Source: a virus. Taken from it: a DNA stretch of 37,764 nt. The translations under genes were made by a program, and so were the position numbers. The notes below the pieces were generated by a model. It did not search any database and had not been told where the DNA came from. It saw only the letters and a list, made by a program, of their open reading frames with translations. Of the stretch, positions 18,129-26,311 are shown one piece after another. Location of the stretch: the IMG/VR virus record IMGVR_UViG_3300031772_000115, positions 1 to 37,764 of that record. One strand, 5' to 3'. Each line of letters begins with the position of its first letter. Positions within the stretch are counted from its first letter, which is position 1.

Positions 18129-18157
18129 ATTATATCGAGATTCACAATTTAATACAA
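18129..18157 (-). promoter_or_regulatory. Sigma70-type promoter (TTGTAT-N17-TATAAT)
   Basis: Minus strand, -35 at 18152-18157 and perfect -10 at 18129-18134. It lies 62 bp before the transglycosylase ATG and probably transcribes transglycosylase, polymerase, zinc protein and clamp. The leader has a small GCTTC/GAAGC hairpin. Confidence 0.55.
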
Positions 18158-18175
18158 ACCTCGTTTAATATTAAC

Positions 18176-18442
18176 TTAAACGTCCATCACTGCTTCGTAT
18201 ATTTCCACGATTTCGTTATACTCATCACGAACTTCATTGAAATCACTATTCATAGCAGCTTTGACTACGGCATTTACTACCTTTGGTTTAATGCCATACA
18301 ACGCTTTAATTTGTTTTACGATTTCTTTCGCCTGTTCGGCTTCAGATTTTTGACGAATTTTTGCTCCAACTATTTCGTCGATCATGATTTTGAATTTCTT
18401 TCGTTCTTCTGCGGTTGTCAATGCGTTTGTAGTATCAGTCAT
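18176..18442 (-). CDS. dsbA: DsbA-like double-stranded DNA-binding protein
   Basis: 88 aa; T4 DsbA is 89 aa. After a charged N-terminus the protein is helical, with IKALYGIKPKVVNAVVKAAM followed by an acidic C-terminal helix VEIYEAVMDV. This matches T4 DsbA as I remember it: a G-V/I step, a helix, then a C-terminal E-x2-ELYD-like ending. In T4, DsbA binds late promoter regions and modulates late transcription. AGGAG is close to the ATG and a TTGACA promoter lies upstream. It is the first gene of the leftward replication block after the baseplate genes. Moderate confidence because the protein is small and the alignment is from memory. Confidence 0.6.
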   Translation of the reverse strand: MTDTTNALTTAEERKKFKIMIDEIVGAKIRQKSEAEQAKEIVKQIKALYGIKPKVVNAVVKAAMNSDFNEVRDEYNEIVEIYEAVMDV

Positions 18443-18478
18443 ATTTATTCTCCTGTTATTATATCTTTGTTAAGTAGA

Positions 18479-18507
18479 AATGTACACTAAAATCGAACGC
18501 TTGTCAA
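18479..18507 (-). promoter_or_regulatory. Sigma70-type promoter (TTGACA-N17-TACATT)
   Basis: Minus-strand consensus -35 at 18502-18507 and -10 at 18479-18484, 36 bp before the DsbA-like ATG. Confidence 0.55.
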
Positions 18508-18556
18508 TTATATTAAGATTTCTGTTTCTACCGTCTTATATTTCTCTAACTTTCAA

Positions 18557-21187
18557 TTAGCGCAATAGTTCTCTTGCGATTACCCTCGGTTCTTTATCCA
18601 TCAATTTTGGTAATAATTTAGAATTAAATTCTGCTACTAAAGGATAAGTAGATTGTACAAGTCTTAAATATCCATTCTGTTTAATTCCTTCATCTGATGG
18701 TGATGCCTTTTGCCCTCGCGTGCCGAACGTAACTTGTAAATCTTCCGCAGGAGTATTTGAATTTATGCTTGTTATATTATTATGTCCAACGATAGCCCTT
18801 TCTGAAATTAATGCTGACGTACTTCCAAATTGTTGTTTCCAATAATTCCTATCTTGGACCCAAATACTTGCACACATTCTCAAATTAAAATCGTCAACTC
18901 TAGTAAGAACTAGACGCAAACTAGTTGTGTCGGTTATAGATATATTATTAAACCCCAATTTTTTAAGAGCGTCTGATTGTAATAGCGATTGGTCAGTTTT
19001 TAAATAATTTTGCACTCTAGATATAGTTAAAGTAGTTGCACCATCTATCTTATTAGAAATAGCCAGTGAGCTAGTTACCTTTCTACTTCTACTCTTACAT
19101 GCTTGTGAATCTGTTAAAAGAATACCTTGTAAAATTTCTGGTGGCATGCCTACTTCCGTAGCAATCCTATAGGCATGCAACAAACAATTCTGTTGTTCTT
19201 TTGTTAAACTATCTAAACTTGGTGGTACTAAATTTGAGTTTGGATTTTGTGCTTTGCCTGCACTTATAACATCATCGGATGTTTTACCATTAGTTTGCCC
19301 CGCAGGAGCATCACCATATGTAGTCAAGTCAGCTATATTATAATCATTAGGGACTTGGATTAATTCTAACCGTTGAATAAATTTACCATCTTCTCCAAAT
19401 GTGTTAACTATAGATAAAATTTGAAAAGCCCCATCATACCAAAAAGGAGCAGCAAACGCTTGTTGGACTGTTTGATCCTGAATTCGTCCTGCTGGTGGAG
19501 TTGGCATAAAAATGTTCATTTTTACAATTGATGGCGTTAATGCCCAATTTGACATAACGCTTTGGTTATCTTTAGCTAACTCCTCTGTTGTTAACAATTT
19601 ACCATCTTTACCAATAGGACTCTTTAAATATCCAGAATATAATCTAGGATCACCAGCTATCGTTAAGAAAGAAGATACGTCAGTGAATGATACTGCTCTA
19701 GATAAGTATTGATCATATTTGTAAAAATTTTGAGCATCTGAAATGTTAGATGGTAACGCCGGTGGTTGTATACCAAAAAGTTGCAATTTAGGTGAATTAG
19801 GTTTGTCATCTAAGTTTATCTGCGCCTTTTGTCCGGTAAGATTAGTTCCGGCTCCAGTTTTCATTTTTACTAGACTCTTTGAATCAATACTACTTTCTTC
19901 AATATAATACATTCTATATGTGGTGAATAAATCTAATTTCATTTCAAAGTCTAACACATCTACGTTTAACCCACTATAAATATAATTATATTCTAATAAA
20001 TTATTATTCTCACGGGCTTCGTTAAAAATTAAATCAATGGCGTCCTGTCTTTTCTTTTTTAAAATAGTTGGATCAGTCTTTTGATCTTCCACGGTTGGAG
20101 TTGGCATTGTAGCTACTTTATGTGGATATATGTGATACGTAATAGTCACATTTTTCGGGGTATTCTTTACATCTGAATATATTTTAAAAACAGATCTATC
20201 TGTTTTTGGATTTGTTTGTGTTTTTGGTTTAGTTTGTGAAACTTTATCAAACTCTTCTCGAACTTGTGGAGATAGCATAAGTATTTTTTCTATGATCACC
20301 GTTATGGAATCATTTATACTTGCGTTAAATTGTATTTCATTTCCTCTACCTTTATTCGGAGCTTTTACGTCGGTCACAATATATTCAGGGAAAGGATCAT
20401 ATAATATGAATTCATAATTAACTGGAAGCAAACTAGGATTGGATTCATTGACCGTCTTTTGTTCAGAATTTAAAATATCAGCAAACCTTTTGAAACAAGT
20501 CGAAAGTTTTCCATCTTCTACTTGAAATTTAGCAACACCTCCAATATTGGCCATTTCTTTTCGATTAGCAAATCCGTTAGAATATGCAACAAACTCAATT
20601 TCATAATGGCCACCCGCAGCAGTAAAAGTAGCATCCATTGATAAAAATGCTATTGATAATGGTTTAATTTGTTGAATAGTTGTGGCTCCTTGATCCGAAT
20701 AACCAAAAAAAGAAGTCTTTAACACAAAAACGATACGCTCCGGGTCAGCCTTTAAATTTCTACAAGTTTGGTATAAAAGATCACCAAACCTAACTCCAAA
20801 TGGTTCTTCAATAGTTAAGTTTCCGCCAGAATTAAATGCAGACCGGGCATATTGATACTCATTATCAGCTAATGCACTAACAGGCGGCGGGGACGGAATA
20901 ATGTTAACCGTCAAACTTTTTATTAAAAATTCAGTATCAACCATTGTGTTTATTAGTATAACATACGGTTTGTTAATATCATTATCAATATATTTTGGGC
21001 GTGCTCTCTTACTAACATTACCGATTGCATCAGGTTCTGGAAGAAGTTTATCAAATGGTATTTTTGAAAATTCCCCTTCAACAATAGTACTATCAACACA
21101 GGCCAATAACACATGATGATAACTGTATGTACGATAAGCGTGAAGTGGATTTTCTGAAACAAAAGAATTATTAGTAATTATTGCCAT
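18557..21187 (-). CDS. Baseplate hub-like structural protein with a degenerate lysozyme-like domain
   Basis: 876 aa. Residues 1-300 are a beta-rich structural region (FVLKTSFFGYSD near 154-165). Residues 560-615 contain a strand pattern ending FGEDGKFIQRLELIQVP, which resembles the end of phage hub domains. After a Gly/Asn/Ser-rich linker (615-660), residues 665-806 align with the SLT domain of the 240-aa transglycosylase: HAYRIATEVGMPPEILQGIL with AAYEIGASYGKETREVVQGI, and LVLTRVDDFNLRM with IAKLITDDTFCIKM. The catalytic Glu position is Asp693 (LLTDSQ), and the YGVMQ and AYNQGP motifs are lost. It is the last gene of a three-gene baseplate unit, 3 bp after gp53. By analogy to T4 gp5/gp27 it may be the hub with a retired wall-cutting domain. 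That reading is inference. Confidence 0.7.
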   Translation of the reverse strand: MAIITNNSFVSENPLHAYRTYSYHHVLLACVDSTIVEGEFSKIPFDKLLPEPDAIGNVSKRARPKYIDNDINKPYVILINTMVDTEFLIKSLTVNIIPSPPPVSALADNEYQYARSAFNSGGNLTIEEPFGVRFGDLLYQTCRNLKADPERIVFVLKTSFFGYSDQGATTIQQIKPLSIAFLSMDATFTAAGGHYEIEFVAYSNGFANRKEMANIGGVAKFQVEDGKLSTCFKRFADILNSEQKTVNESNPSLLPVNYEFILYDPFPEYIVTDVKAPNKGRGNEIQFNASINDSITVIIEKILMLSPQVREEFDKVSQTKPKTQTNPKTDRSVFKIYSDVKNTPKNVTITYHIYPHKVATMPTPTVEDQKTDPTILKKKRQDAIDLIFNEARENNNLLEYNYIYSGLNVDVLDFEMKLDLFTTYRMYYIEESSIDSKSLVKMKTGAGTNLTGQKAQINLDDKPNSPKLQLFGIQPPALPSNISDAQNFYKYDQYLSRAVSFTDVSSFLTIAGDPRLYSGYLKSPIGKDGKLLTTEELAKDNQSVMSNWALTPSIVKMNIFMPTPPAGRIQDQTVQQAFAAPFWYDGAFQILSIVNTFGEDGKFIQRLELIQVPNDYNIADLTTYGDAPAGQTNGKTSDDVISAGKAQNPNSNLVPPSLDSLTKEQQNCLLHAYRIATEVGMPPEILQGILLTDSQACKSRSRKVTSSLAISNKIDGATTLTISRVQNYLKTDQSLLQSDALKKLGFNNISITDTTSLRLVLTRVDDFNLRMCASIWVQDRNYWKQQFGSTSALISERAIVGHNNITSINSNTPAEDLQVTFGTRGQKASPSDEGIKQNGYLRLVQSTYPLVAEFNSKLLPKLMDKEPRVIARELLR

Positions 21188-21190
21188 ATA

Positions 21191-21526
21191 TTATGATAGA
21201 GAAAGTGCTCTCTCTGGAGACATCAAAACTATCCTCTCTCCTTCTATGAATTGAGTGTTTATATCTGTTATTGTGTTATATTGTAAAATTAATGTTTGTA
21301 ATCTATCTTTTCCGTAAATATCAAACGCTAATAAATCAGGTCTCCTATTATATTTTTTATTTATAACAAATGGAATATCATCTAACGCTTTAGGAAATAT
21401 TCTTTCTTCCCACCAATCTAGAAACCCAGGGGTAAGTTGCTCAGTTGACCCTAATATTACATATCTAGAATTAGCATCATCCGCAGATGAAGTTGGGACT
21501 CTAAGTTGTGAACTTCTGGCTGCCAT
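21191..21526 (-). CDS. gp53: Baseplate wedge protein (gp53-like)
   Basis: 111 aa; T4 gp53 is 196 aa, so this is a compact form. It keeps the family pattern FLDWWEERIFPKALDDIPFV, then RRPDLLAFDIYGKDRLQTLI and a final INTQFIEGERIVLMSPE, which is the LysM-like peptide that gp53 proteins carry. In T4 it joins the wedge to the hub and to gp48/gp54 at the sixfold ring. The gene is preceded by GGAG inside the end of the upstream tube-protein gene and followed by the hub-like gene, exactly the expected neighbours. Confidence 0.85.
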   Translation of the reverse strand: MAARSSQLRVPTSSADDANSRYVILGSTEQLTPGFLDWWEERIFPKALDDIPFVINKKYNRRPDLLAFDIYGKDRLQTLILQYNTITDINTQFIEGERIVLMSPERALSLS

Positions 21527-21527
21527 A

Positions 21528-22289
21528 TTAGAACTCCGATAAAATTCCTAATTTGTAACTATACAAATCAAAAGTTTGTGAAAGAGCAACAGGTGAATGA
21601 ACTTCTAACAAACTTATTGTTAGATTCATCATAACAGGAAACGGAACCCCGGTTCTTTCATCATTTTTATTAAACCCCGCCCCACCGGCTGCAGTAGGTA
21701 TATAGTCAATATCTGACGGATACGTGTGCTCAAACGACTTAATAACAACTGGTATGCGATAAATGTTACCCAAATGAGCACTAGATGAACTACTAACTCC
21801 AGGAACCGATGATGCTTTATCTGAAGCAACATCAGAATACGCATAAAAATATAATACATCAGGAGGTGACCCCAACAAGTTTCGTAATCTCTGTTGGCCT
21901 CCTGATGTATTATTTGATATTTGTGAAGTCGTTTGTTGTAAACTAAATTGACTAGATAGAATTTTTTGTGAATTTGCTGTACCGAGACCAAAATACGGTT
22001 GGCACCATCCTCTTAATAAATTGAAATATTCAAGGTTACGACGTGCTTCTTTTGTGGTTCTAGCTACGAGTCTAGCTGTAACCCCAAAATTCCTCGATTC
22101 AGTATTTTGATAAACCCATATATTACCAGGAGTATGCACTGGGTTTAGCCCTTGGTAATTGACTGATACACTTTCCGAAATTTCTGGACTAACATCGAAA
22201 ATAACTCTATCGCTAGGATCTGAAGAAGATTCCAACCTAACTTTAAAGCTTTGTGTCATTGTAGATGGTAGTGGTCGTTCTATGCCCAT
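21528..22289 (-). CDS. Baseplate tail-tube initiator/junction protein (gp48/gp54-like)
   Basis: 253 aa. The pattern is a tail-tube-like beta barrel: FKVRLESSSDPSDRVIFDVS at the start, a helix TTKEARRNLEYFNLLRGWCQ, then RIPVVIKSFEHTYPSDIDYI and PFPVMMNLTISLLEVHSP. Such proteins cap the hub and start tube polymerisation in T4 (gp48, gp54). It is the first gene of the baseplate unit, before gp53, with AATAAATA 27 bp upstream and a divergent gp55 gene. Whether it corresponds to gp48 or gp54 cannot be decided; no second copy lies in the window. Confidence 0.75.
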   Translation of the reverse strand: MGIERPLPSTMTQSFKVRLESSSDPSDRVIFDVSPEISESVSVNYQGLNPVHTPGNIWVYQNTESRNFGVTARLVARTTKEARRNLEYFNLLRGWCQPYFGLGTANSQKILSSQFSLQQTTSQISNNTSGGQQRLRNLLGSPPDVLYFYAYSDVASDKASSVPGVSSSSSAHLGNIYRIPVVIKSFEHTYPSDIDYIPTAAGGAGFNKNDERTGVPFPVMMNLTISLLEVHSPVALSQTFDLYSYKLGILSEF

Positions 22290-22316
22290 ATTTTACCCTA
22301 ATTATGTATGTTAACT

Positions 22317-22324
22317 TATTTATT
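22317..22324 (-). promoter_or_regulatory. Candidate late promoter (AATAAATA)
   Basis: One mismatch from the late octamer on the minus strand, 27 bp before the tube-initiator ATG. It lies back to back with the gp55 promoter. Confidence 0.45.
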
Positions 22325-22330
22325 AAATAG

Positions 22331-22359
22331 TTGACAGCTAGCAAAACCTGTAGTATCAT
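22331..22359 (+). promoter_or_regulatory. Sigma70-type promoter (TTGACA-N17-TATCAT)
   Basis: Perfect -35 at 22331-22336 and -10 at 22354-22359, with 17-bp spacing. The predicted start lies about 45 bp before the gp55 ATG, which has AAGGAGG upstream. Confidence 0.65.
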
Positions 22360-22409
22360 TAAGTTGTCAGATACTCTTACAATAATAACAATAAGGAGGT
22401 TATGACAAA

Positions 22410-22991
22410 ATGGAAAAATTAAATAACGAATCGGTAAAATTATTTGATATTGATGATGAAAAAGTTGAAGAAATATTAGTCAGTCTCAATTCAGATACAA
22501 TAGACCCCGAAATCGAACGGTTAGAAAAAGAACTGCTTGACGAAGTTCCTCTACCAGTAGAACCAGAAAAAAAGAAAAAGAAAAATTATTTAAATAATCA
22601 AGATCTTTTAGCAGAAGTTTTAGAGAGCAAGCGTATAGGTCGAATGACAAATAATTTGGCTGTAATGCTGCAAACTCTTTGCAAACGATATGCGACGAGA
22701 GGACAGTTCGCCAGTTATTCATATAACGATGACATGCAATCATACGCAATGTTAATGTTAGTCAAAACTTGGCATGCTTTCAATGAAACTCGCGGAAAAA
22801 ATCCGTTTGCGTTTTTTACAACTTGTGTAACTAATTCTTTCAAACAATTTTTAAATACTGAAAAAAAGCAAGCGAATATCAAAAATGAGACTCTTATTTT
22901 GATAGGATTATCACCTTCGTTCAATTATTTAACAGAATACGAAGAATCCAGAAGATCAGAACATAACGTGGTTTTATCAGAAAACGAGTAA
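22410..22991 (+). CDS. gp55: Late-transcription sigma factor (gp55-like)
   Basis: 193 aa; T4 gp55 is 185 aa. An acidic N-terminal region is followed by a Lys-rich linker (about 50-60). Residues 70-155 are a minimal sigma70 region-2-like helical core: LAVMLQTLCKRYATRGQFAS, then MQSYAMLMLVKTWHAFNETR and NPFAFFTTCVTNSFKQFL. gp55 replaces sigma70 on the host polymerase and reads the TATAAATA late promoter with gp45 and gp33. Strong AAGGAGG ribosome site and a TTGACA promoter upstream place it in early/middle expression. It is followed after 183 bp by gp47. Confidence 0.88.
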   Translation: MEKLNNESVKLFDIDDEKVEEILVSLNSDTIDPEIERLEKELLDEVPLPVEPEKKKKKNYLNNQDLLAEVLESKRIGRMTNNLAVMLQTLCKRYATRGQFASYSYNDDMQSYAMLMLVKTWHAFNETRGKNPFAFFTTCVTNSFKQFLNTEKKQANIKNETLILIGLSPSFNYLTEYEESRRSEHNVVLSENE

Positions 22992-23174
22992 GTATGTTCT
23001 CGTTAAAAGAAAAATAGAAAATAGTATTAAACCAATACGAGGGAAAATAAATTATAAAAATACTTGTTTAGAAAAATATGTGGTGAAAACGCATCTCAAA
23101 AACATATGTCTGTAGAAACCATTAATAATTTAAGTAATAATAACTCCAAAAAATAATAATAATAAAGGATTAAT
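22992..23174 (+). other. 183-bp gap between gp55 and gp47
   Basis: Very A-rich, with many short T/A runs. I see no ORF longer than a few codons, no confident promoter pair and no strong hairpin. AAAGGA precedes the gp47 ATG. Confidence 0.5.
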
Positions 23175-24224
23175 ATGTCATACCTTACCAAGGGTGCATA
23201 TCTGACAGACATTCATTTCGGAAGAAAAAACAATTCAGATCAACACAACCAAGATTGTTTAGATTTTATAAGTTGGTTTTGTAACAAAGTAAAATCAGAC
23301 CCTTCAATTTCTTATGTAAGTTTTTTAGGAGACTGGCATGAGTCACGTCCAGCGATTGGAGCATCGACATTGATGCACTCTTATTTGGGATCAAAAATGT
23401 TAAATGAACTCGGTTTACCAATCTTTTTTGTTGTTGGCAACCATGATTTATTCAATAGAAATAATCGTGACATCTATTCAACTATCCATTTTAATGAATT
23501 TAGCAATTTTAGAATAATTGATAAACCGACTGTAGTTGATGATATGAAAGGGGGAATGTTGTTTTCACCGTTCCTTTTTCATGATGAATATACAGACCTT
23601 GCACAATATCTCAAATTACCGGTATGGGCAGGACACTTCGAATTTAAAGGATTTGTTATAACTGGTTCTGGGGTTAAGATGGAAACAGGCCCAGATCCAC
23701 TAGCTTATCACGGACCAAAACATATTTTTTCTGGTCATTATCATAAAAGACAATCAGGCGGAAATGTTTGCTATATAGGAAACACTTTTCCTATGGATTT
23801 CAGTGATGCTAACGATACTGATCGAGGTATGATGGTATACGATCACACGAAAGGAAAACCAGTCTTTTATAATTGGGACGATGGCCCACGATATACCAAA
23901 ATCAAAATAACAGACATACTTGATGGGAAAATAATCCTAAACGAAAAAATGCGAGTTAGTTGCATTGCTGATATTCCATTAACCTATGAAGAAACAACAG
24001 TTTTAAAAGAAAAATTTACAAGCACTTATGGATTACGCGAGTTTACTTTACTAGAAAGTGGAAGTTCCGAAGAAGCATTAACAGGTACCGAAACCGTTGT
24101 TAGTGGAGATGATCTTAGTAATATTGATCAAATTTTTGAACAAATGATAAAAGAAATCAATACTCCAGAAATAGAACCTGAGTATTTGATAGAACTTTAC
24201 CGAGAACTTAAGGTGCCATTATGA
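23175..24224 (+). CDS. gp47: Recombination endonuclease subunit (Mre11/SbcD-like)
   Basis: 349 aa, near T4 gp47 (339 aa). The metallophosphoesterase motifs are in order: D12 and H14 (TDIHFGRKN), D53 and H55 (LGDWHESR), N89/H90/D91 (VVGNHDLF), GHFEF around 155-159, and GHYHKR near 190, giving the two-metal nuclease site. With gp46 it resects DNA ends for recombination-dependent replication and degrades host DNA. The stop overlaps the gp46 start by 4 bp (ATGA), giving coupled translation of the two subunits. Confidence 0.95.
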   Translation: MSYLTKGAYLTDIHFGRKNNSDQHNQDCLDFISWFCNKVKSDPSISYVSFLGDWHESRPAIGASTLMHSYLGSKMLNELGLPIFFVVGNHDLFNRNNRDIYSTIHFNEFSNFRIIDKPTVVDDMKGGMLFSPFLFHDEYTDLAQYLKLPVWAGHFEFKGFVITGSGVKMETGPDPLAYHGPKHIFSGHYHKRQSGGNVCYIGNTFPMDFSDANDTDRGMMVYDHTKGKPVFYNWDDGPRYTKIKITDILDGKIILNEKMRVSCIADIPLTYEETTVLKEKFTSTYGLREFTLLESGSSEEALTGTETVVSGDDLSNIDQIFEQMIKEINTPEIEPEYLIELYRELKVPL

Positions 24225-26311
24225 TCCGTTTTCATTGCGTAACTGTTAAAAATTTCATGTCTTATGGGAATATTGATACCATATTTAATCTTACGTCTCC
24301 AGGAACAACGTTGATTCTTGGGCAGAATGGAGTAGGTAAAACCACAATAATGAATTCTTTGGTATACGCTATCTATAATAGAACAATATCCAAAGTCAAT
24401 GTTGATGAACTTGTTAATCGAATTAACAAGAAAAACATGGAAGTAACTGTCGAATTCGAAAGAGATGGGCATCAATATAAAATCGAACGAGTCCGAAAGG
24501 GTAGAAGGGTAAACGGAAAAGATACTTGGGTCAAGCTGTACATAGACGGAGAGGATAAAACTCCAGCGAACGTTGAGGAAAAAATTGAAGAAGTTATGGG
24601 TATGCCACACGATATGTTTGTGCGTGTTGTAGTAATTTCCGCGTTACATGCTCCATTCTTAGAACTCAAATCTGCAGAACAAACTAGTTTTATAGAAAAT
24701 CTTTTTAACCTGACCGCATTCTCGGAAATGGCAAAGATTTTAAATACTCTTATGAAAAGTACTAATGAATCTATCACTATAAATCAAATAAGAATAGACC
24801 ATACAGAGAAATCTAAAACAAGACATGTTGAACAGGTAACTAATGCTCGGTCTCGTTTTGTTAGTTGGGATCAAAACAATAAAAAAGCCATTAATGATTT
24901 AGAAAATTCATTAGCGTCACTATCTAAAATAGATTTTGAAAAAGAAACAAAATTACACGAAAGACTGAAAATTATAAAGAACGATATTGAAAGAATTACA
25001 TATCAGGAAGAACAAGTAAAGCGAGCCGTGGAACGAGTAGTCACTTGGGAAAAGAATCATAAACAAAACACAGAAAATGTAGAAACGTCATTGAAGGCCA
25101 TTGCTAGCATAGATTTTGATAAGGAAACAAACCTTCATAACATACTTAAAGAAATAAACACCAAAATAACAGAAATTATTGGGCGTCAAACTACTTTAGC
25201 GGACTTAATTAAAGAATATAAAAAGAAAAAAGAAAAGTATGAAAATGACTTAAAAACCTTACATAAAAAAATATGCCCATATTGCTTACAAGAATATAAA
25301 GATGTAAAAGACAAAGTTGTAGAGAATGAAGGTCAACTCCAAGAAGCTCAAAAAATGTTAGACGGATTCGTTGGAGATTTAACCAAAGTTGAACAAGAAT
25401 TACCTAATTTCAAATCAGAGAAAAAAGAAATTGAAGATTCTTTGCAGATAAAAGATGTCAATCGTCTACAGGAAATGAAGAACCAAAGTCAAATTTTGGC
25501 TCAAAAACTACAAGATTTAAAAAATGTGAATAATCCACATATTGAGGCTATGGACGCGGCGAATAACACACTTACGGAAATACTGAATGGCGCTAAAGAT
25601 TTATCTAAACTAAAAGATGAAAAAGTACAAATCGAGCGAGACACCAAAATACAAACTTTGGAGAAACTACTCGAAGCAAAAAATCAAAACCAGAATTATT
25701 CACAAAATCTAATCCAACTTAGTCGTGGAATAAACCCACATACTGCAGCTTTGGAAGAACTCGAAGCGTTGGTAGTAGAAAATATTGATTATACAGAAAT
25801 CAACGCTTTGAAGAAAAGATTAGATCACCAAACTTTCTTGTATAAATTGTTAACAAAAAGAGATAGTTTTATCCGTAAAGCCTTTATAAATCGAAATCTA
25901 CCATATCTAAATAAACGATTAAAACAGTATTTAGAATTTTTAGAATTACCATTTAAGGTTGAATTCACTTCAGAGTTGACTGCAAATATCAGTCAGTTCG
26001 GGACTGAAGTGAGCTTTTCGTCTCTTTCAAACGGGCAACAAGCTAGAGTCAATCTAGGTCTTGCTTTATCATTTCGAGATGTTCAAGCAACTCTGCATCC
26101 ACCAGTCAATATTTGTTTACTTGATGAAGTGTTCGATTTAGGACTAGATGATGAAGGAATAGATTTAGCTACGAAAATTTTAAAACAAAAAGCTAAAGAA
26201 GAAAAGATAAACATGTTCATCATATCTCACAGAGGGCTATCAAAGACCTTGTTTGATAATGCATTTAGGGTAGTTTTGGAAAAAGACTTTGCTGTTATCC
26301 AATCTGAGTAG
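24221..26311 (+). CDS. gp46: Recombination endonuclease ATPase subunit (Rad50/SbcC-like)
   Basis: 696 aa, clearly longer than T4 gp46 (560 aa). Walker A is GQNGVGKTT (34-42). The zinc hook CPYC is at 352-355. The signature FSSLSNGQQARVNLGLALSF and the Walker B/D-loop ICLLDEVFDLGLDDEGID lie near 598-648. The coiled-coil arms hold internal duplications: residues about 206-258 resemble 266-318 before the hook, and 412-460 resemble 477-525 after it (both contain an NPH step, at 438-440 and 505-507). The extra length probably lengthens both arms in register. It partners gp47 and ends 17 bp inside the convergent 420-aa gene. Confidence 0.95.
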   Translation: MIRFHCVTVKNFMSYGNIDTIFNLTSPGTTLILGQNGVGKTTIMNSLVYAIYNRTISKVNVDELVNRINKKNMEVTVEFERDGHQYKIERVRKGRRVNGKDTWVKLYIDGEDKTPANVEEKIEEVMGMPHDMFVRVVVISALHAPFLELKSAEQTSFIENLFNLTAFSEMAKILNTLMKSTNESITINQIRIDHTEKSKTRHVEQVTNARSRFVSWDQNNKKAINDLENSLASLSKIDFEKETKLHERLKIIKNDIERITYQEEQVKRAVERVVTWEKNHKQNTENVETSLKAIASIDFDKETNLHNILKEINTKITEIIGRQTTLADLIKEYKKKKEKYENDLKTLHKKICPYCLQEYKDVKDKVVENEGQLQEAQKMLDGFVGDLTKVEQELPNFKSEKKEIEDSLQIKDVNRLQEMKNQSQILAQKLQDLKNVNNPHIEAMDAANNTLTEILNGAKDLSKLKDEKVQIERDTKIQTLEKLLEAKNQNQNYSQNLIQLSRGINPHTAALEELEALVVENIDYTEINALKKRLDHQTFLYKLLTKRDSFIRKAFINRNLPYLNKRLKQYLEFLELPFKVEFTSELTANISQFGTEVSFSSLSNGQQARVNLGLALSFRDVQATLHPPVNICLLDEVFDLGLDDEGIDLATKILKQKAKEEKINMFIISHRGLSKTLFDNAFRVVLEKDFAVIQSE

